Below are positions 39,194-40,243 of a stretch of DNA of 40,243 nucleotides, in pieces. Each line of letters opens with the position of its first letter. Position 1 is the first letter of the stretch. The stretch is from Muribaculaceae bacterium (GTDB lineage: Bacteria; Pseudomonadota; Alphaproteobacteria; Rs-D84). Where the stretch lies: assembly GCA_023665245.1 (NCBI GenBank), contig JAMPEH010000012.1:1-40243 (forward strand), in the 5' to 3' direction. Below the pieces are notes generated by a model, which was given only the letters and a program-made list of their open reading frames with translations, had not been told where the DNA came from and made no database searches. The translations under genes and the position numbers were made by a program.

Positions 39194-39718
39194 ATGAAAT
39201 TTTCCCCAAAACTCAAAACCTTTTGCGACTCTTACGACCTCCGGCCCCAGGAGGTGGCGGTCGCAATCCTCCATGCCAACGGCCTGAACTGGTCAGAGGC
39301 CTTCGCAATCGTGTTTCAAACTCTCGACGATGAAGCCACCACCAACAACAACCGAGCAATGTCTCTACTGAAAAATCGTCCGAAGATTGCAACCCTTGAC
39401 GCAAAACTGACCCTCGAACTCAAAAAGAACCGCGAAGCCCTAGAACTCTTCGACAGGTTCAACGCAAAGAAGGCCGCCAGTAGCAAAGATCCTGATGGCT
39501 GGGATGAGAACTTGTCACCTTCCAAGAATGTCGAGAAGATATTCAAGGGGGAAATTGGAGGATTGAGAGGGAAGGAAAAAATAGATGCTGGGTTGAAATA
39601 TGCGAAAATGCTTGGTTTTGACGTGGAAGAAAGTGATACGATTCATTATTATCTCCCTTTAACCTGCTATCAATGTGGGTTATATATTCAAAATTCAAAA
39701 GACAAGGAGCAAAAATAG
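39194..39718 (+). CDS. Small terminase-like DNA-binding protein
   Basis: A 174-residue protein. Its N-terminal half (FCDSYDLRPQEVAVAILHAN, then NNNRAMSLLKNRPKIATLDA) has the helix-turn-helix plus LLKNPKV pattern of phage small terminase subunits. These recognise packaging sites. The C-terminal half is charged and ends in a Cys-containing TCYQCGLYIQNSKDKEQK. It is far from the large terminase (11 kb) and has its own promoter, so another DNA-binding role remains possible. Confidence 0.5.
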   Translation: MKFSPKLKTFCDSYDLRPQEVAVAILHANGLNWSEAFAIVFQTLDDEATTNNNRAMSLLKNRPKIATLDAKLTLELKKNREALELFDRFNAKKAASSKDPDGWDENLSPSKNVEKIFKGEIGGLRGKEKIDAGLKYAKMLGFDVEESDTIHYYLPLTCYQCGLYIQNSKDKEQK

Positions 39719-40243
39719 TTCTCTCCATTATGATTTTTGTTAGGTTTATTCAAAATAAACCTAACTTATTGGGTTGTATCGGTTAAATTGTCTATTGGAT
39801 AGTGTTTTGTATAGGGTATATACCCCCCCTTTATACGCAAAATATTTCGTTGTGTTACCTCTCACAAATTTTTTTTAAAATAAAAATTTTTCAAAAAAAA
39901 CAAAAAAATCCATCCTTTTCAATCCATATCCCAATAAGACCAAAAACATTCCAATAAGACCAACAACTTAATATTCAATCTTATAAATAATGATTATCAA
40001 TACTTTATATAAAAATTAAAAAAATATGTATATTTTTATAGAAAGTTATGTATATTTAATGTAGATTTATTATCTTTGTAAAACATTATTTATTAAACAT
40101 ATATGTATATCATGAATATTATGTATATTTAAAAAATAAATGAATAAAAAAAATAATATAATATATAATATATAGTATAATATATAATATATAAGTAAAT
40201 GTTCAATTTAAATTTAAACTTTCTGCTCAGTTTTGAGTCTATA
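39719..40243. other. AT-rich regulatory or origin-like region
   Basis: No gene. It holds C7 (39823-39829) inside an imperfect GTATA/TATAC inverted repeat; two direct repeats CCAATAAGACCAA at 39931 and 39951 (20-bp spacing); and at least four TATGTATAT-type repeats from about 40024 to 40128. The pattern suits a control region or replication origin. Confidence 0.45.
40071..40078 (+). promoter_or_regulatory. Promoter -7 element for a gene beyond the window
   Basis: TATCTTTG in AT-rich DNA. There is no clear TTTG at -33. Confidence 0.35.

Overview
The window is a piece of a Bacteroidales genome (family not resolvable by eye) carrying a tailed prophage or closely related phage. The order is suggested by promoters of the form TTTG-N19-23-TAnnTTTG (for example 3095-3126, 28292-28323, 16007-16038), by Bacteroidetes-type families (DUF4924, DUF4494, DUF3127-like) and by weak or absent Shine-Dalgarno sequences. 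Positions 1-5303 are host chromosome: an AI-2E/PerM-type permease (minus strand), a short DXP-synthase-family enzyme, a DUF4924 protein and release factor 3 (prfC).

The mobile part begins just after prfC. It has arrays of 11-bp repeats, an inverted repeat shaped like a tyrosine-recombinase core site and a rightward integrase (5537-6673). A long leftward early module follows (16040 down to 6830). Read in transcription order it holds a promoter with a terminator-like leader, a conserved phage protein of unknown function, a noncoding array of five tRNA-like mini-elements in period-5 low-complexity DNA, small unknown genes, a RuvC-like resolvase, an SSB-like OB-fold protein, DUF4494, a split cytosine-C5 methyltransferase with a 2.1-kb cassette array inside it, a Dam-type adenine methyltransferase and an HNH-like protein.

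The virion module is divergent around 28.3 kb. Leftward are a zinc-ribbon protein, scaffold-like protein, decoration-like protein, major capsid, head-tail connectors, major tail protein, tail chaperone with a likely -1 frameshift, and a 1982-residue tape measure. Rightward are large terminase, portal, a D12-class adenine methyltransferase and a head-morphogenesis protein. From 33.3 to 38.8 kb is a leftward accessory module: an acidic protein, a second tyrosine recombinase, small membrane proteins, a sliding-clamp-like protein and small unknowns. A small-terminase-like gene (39194-39718) and an AT-rich regulatory region close the window. No tail-tip, receptor-binding or lysis genes are visible, so the element is either incomplete or continues outside.

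Two features stand out. (1) Between the N-terminal (motifs I-VIII) and C-terminal (motifs IX-X) ORFs of the C5 methyltransferase lie 14 degenerate cassettes of about 50 codons. Each resembles the target-recognition segment that precedes motif IX, and 11 of them carry a run of 6-10 G or C. Nine of these 11 would be open end to end with a run of 8. Runs of 7 or more G/C elsewhere occur in the Dam gene (one) and the D12 gene (three), and I found only one more (39823). This looks like homopolymer-switched methyltransferase specificity. (2) Five 42-43 nt elements at 14077-14676 fold as a 7-bp acceptor stem plus T-arm joined by a 9-10 nt linker, with no D stem and no anticodon arm.
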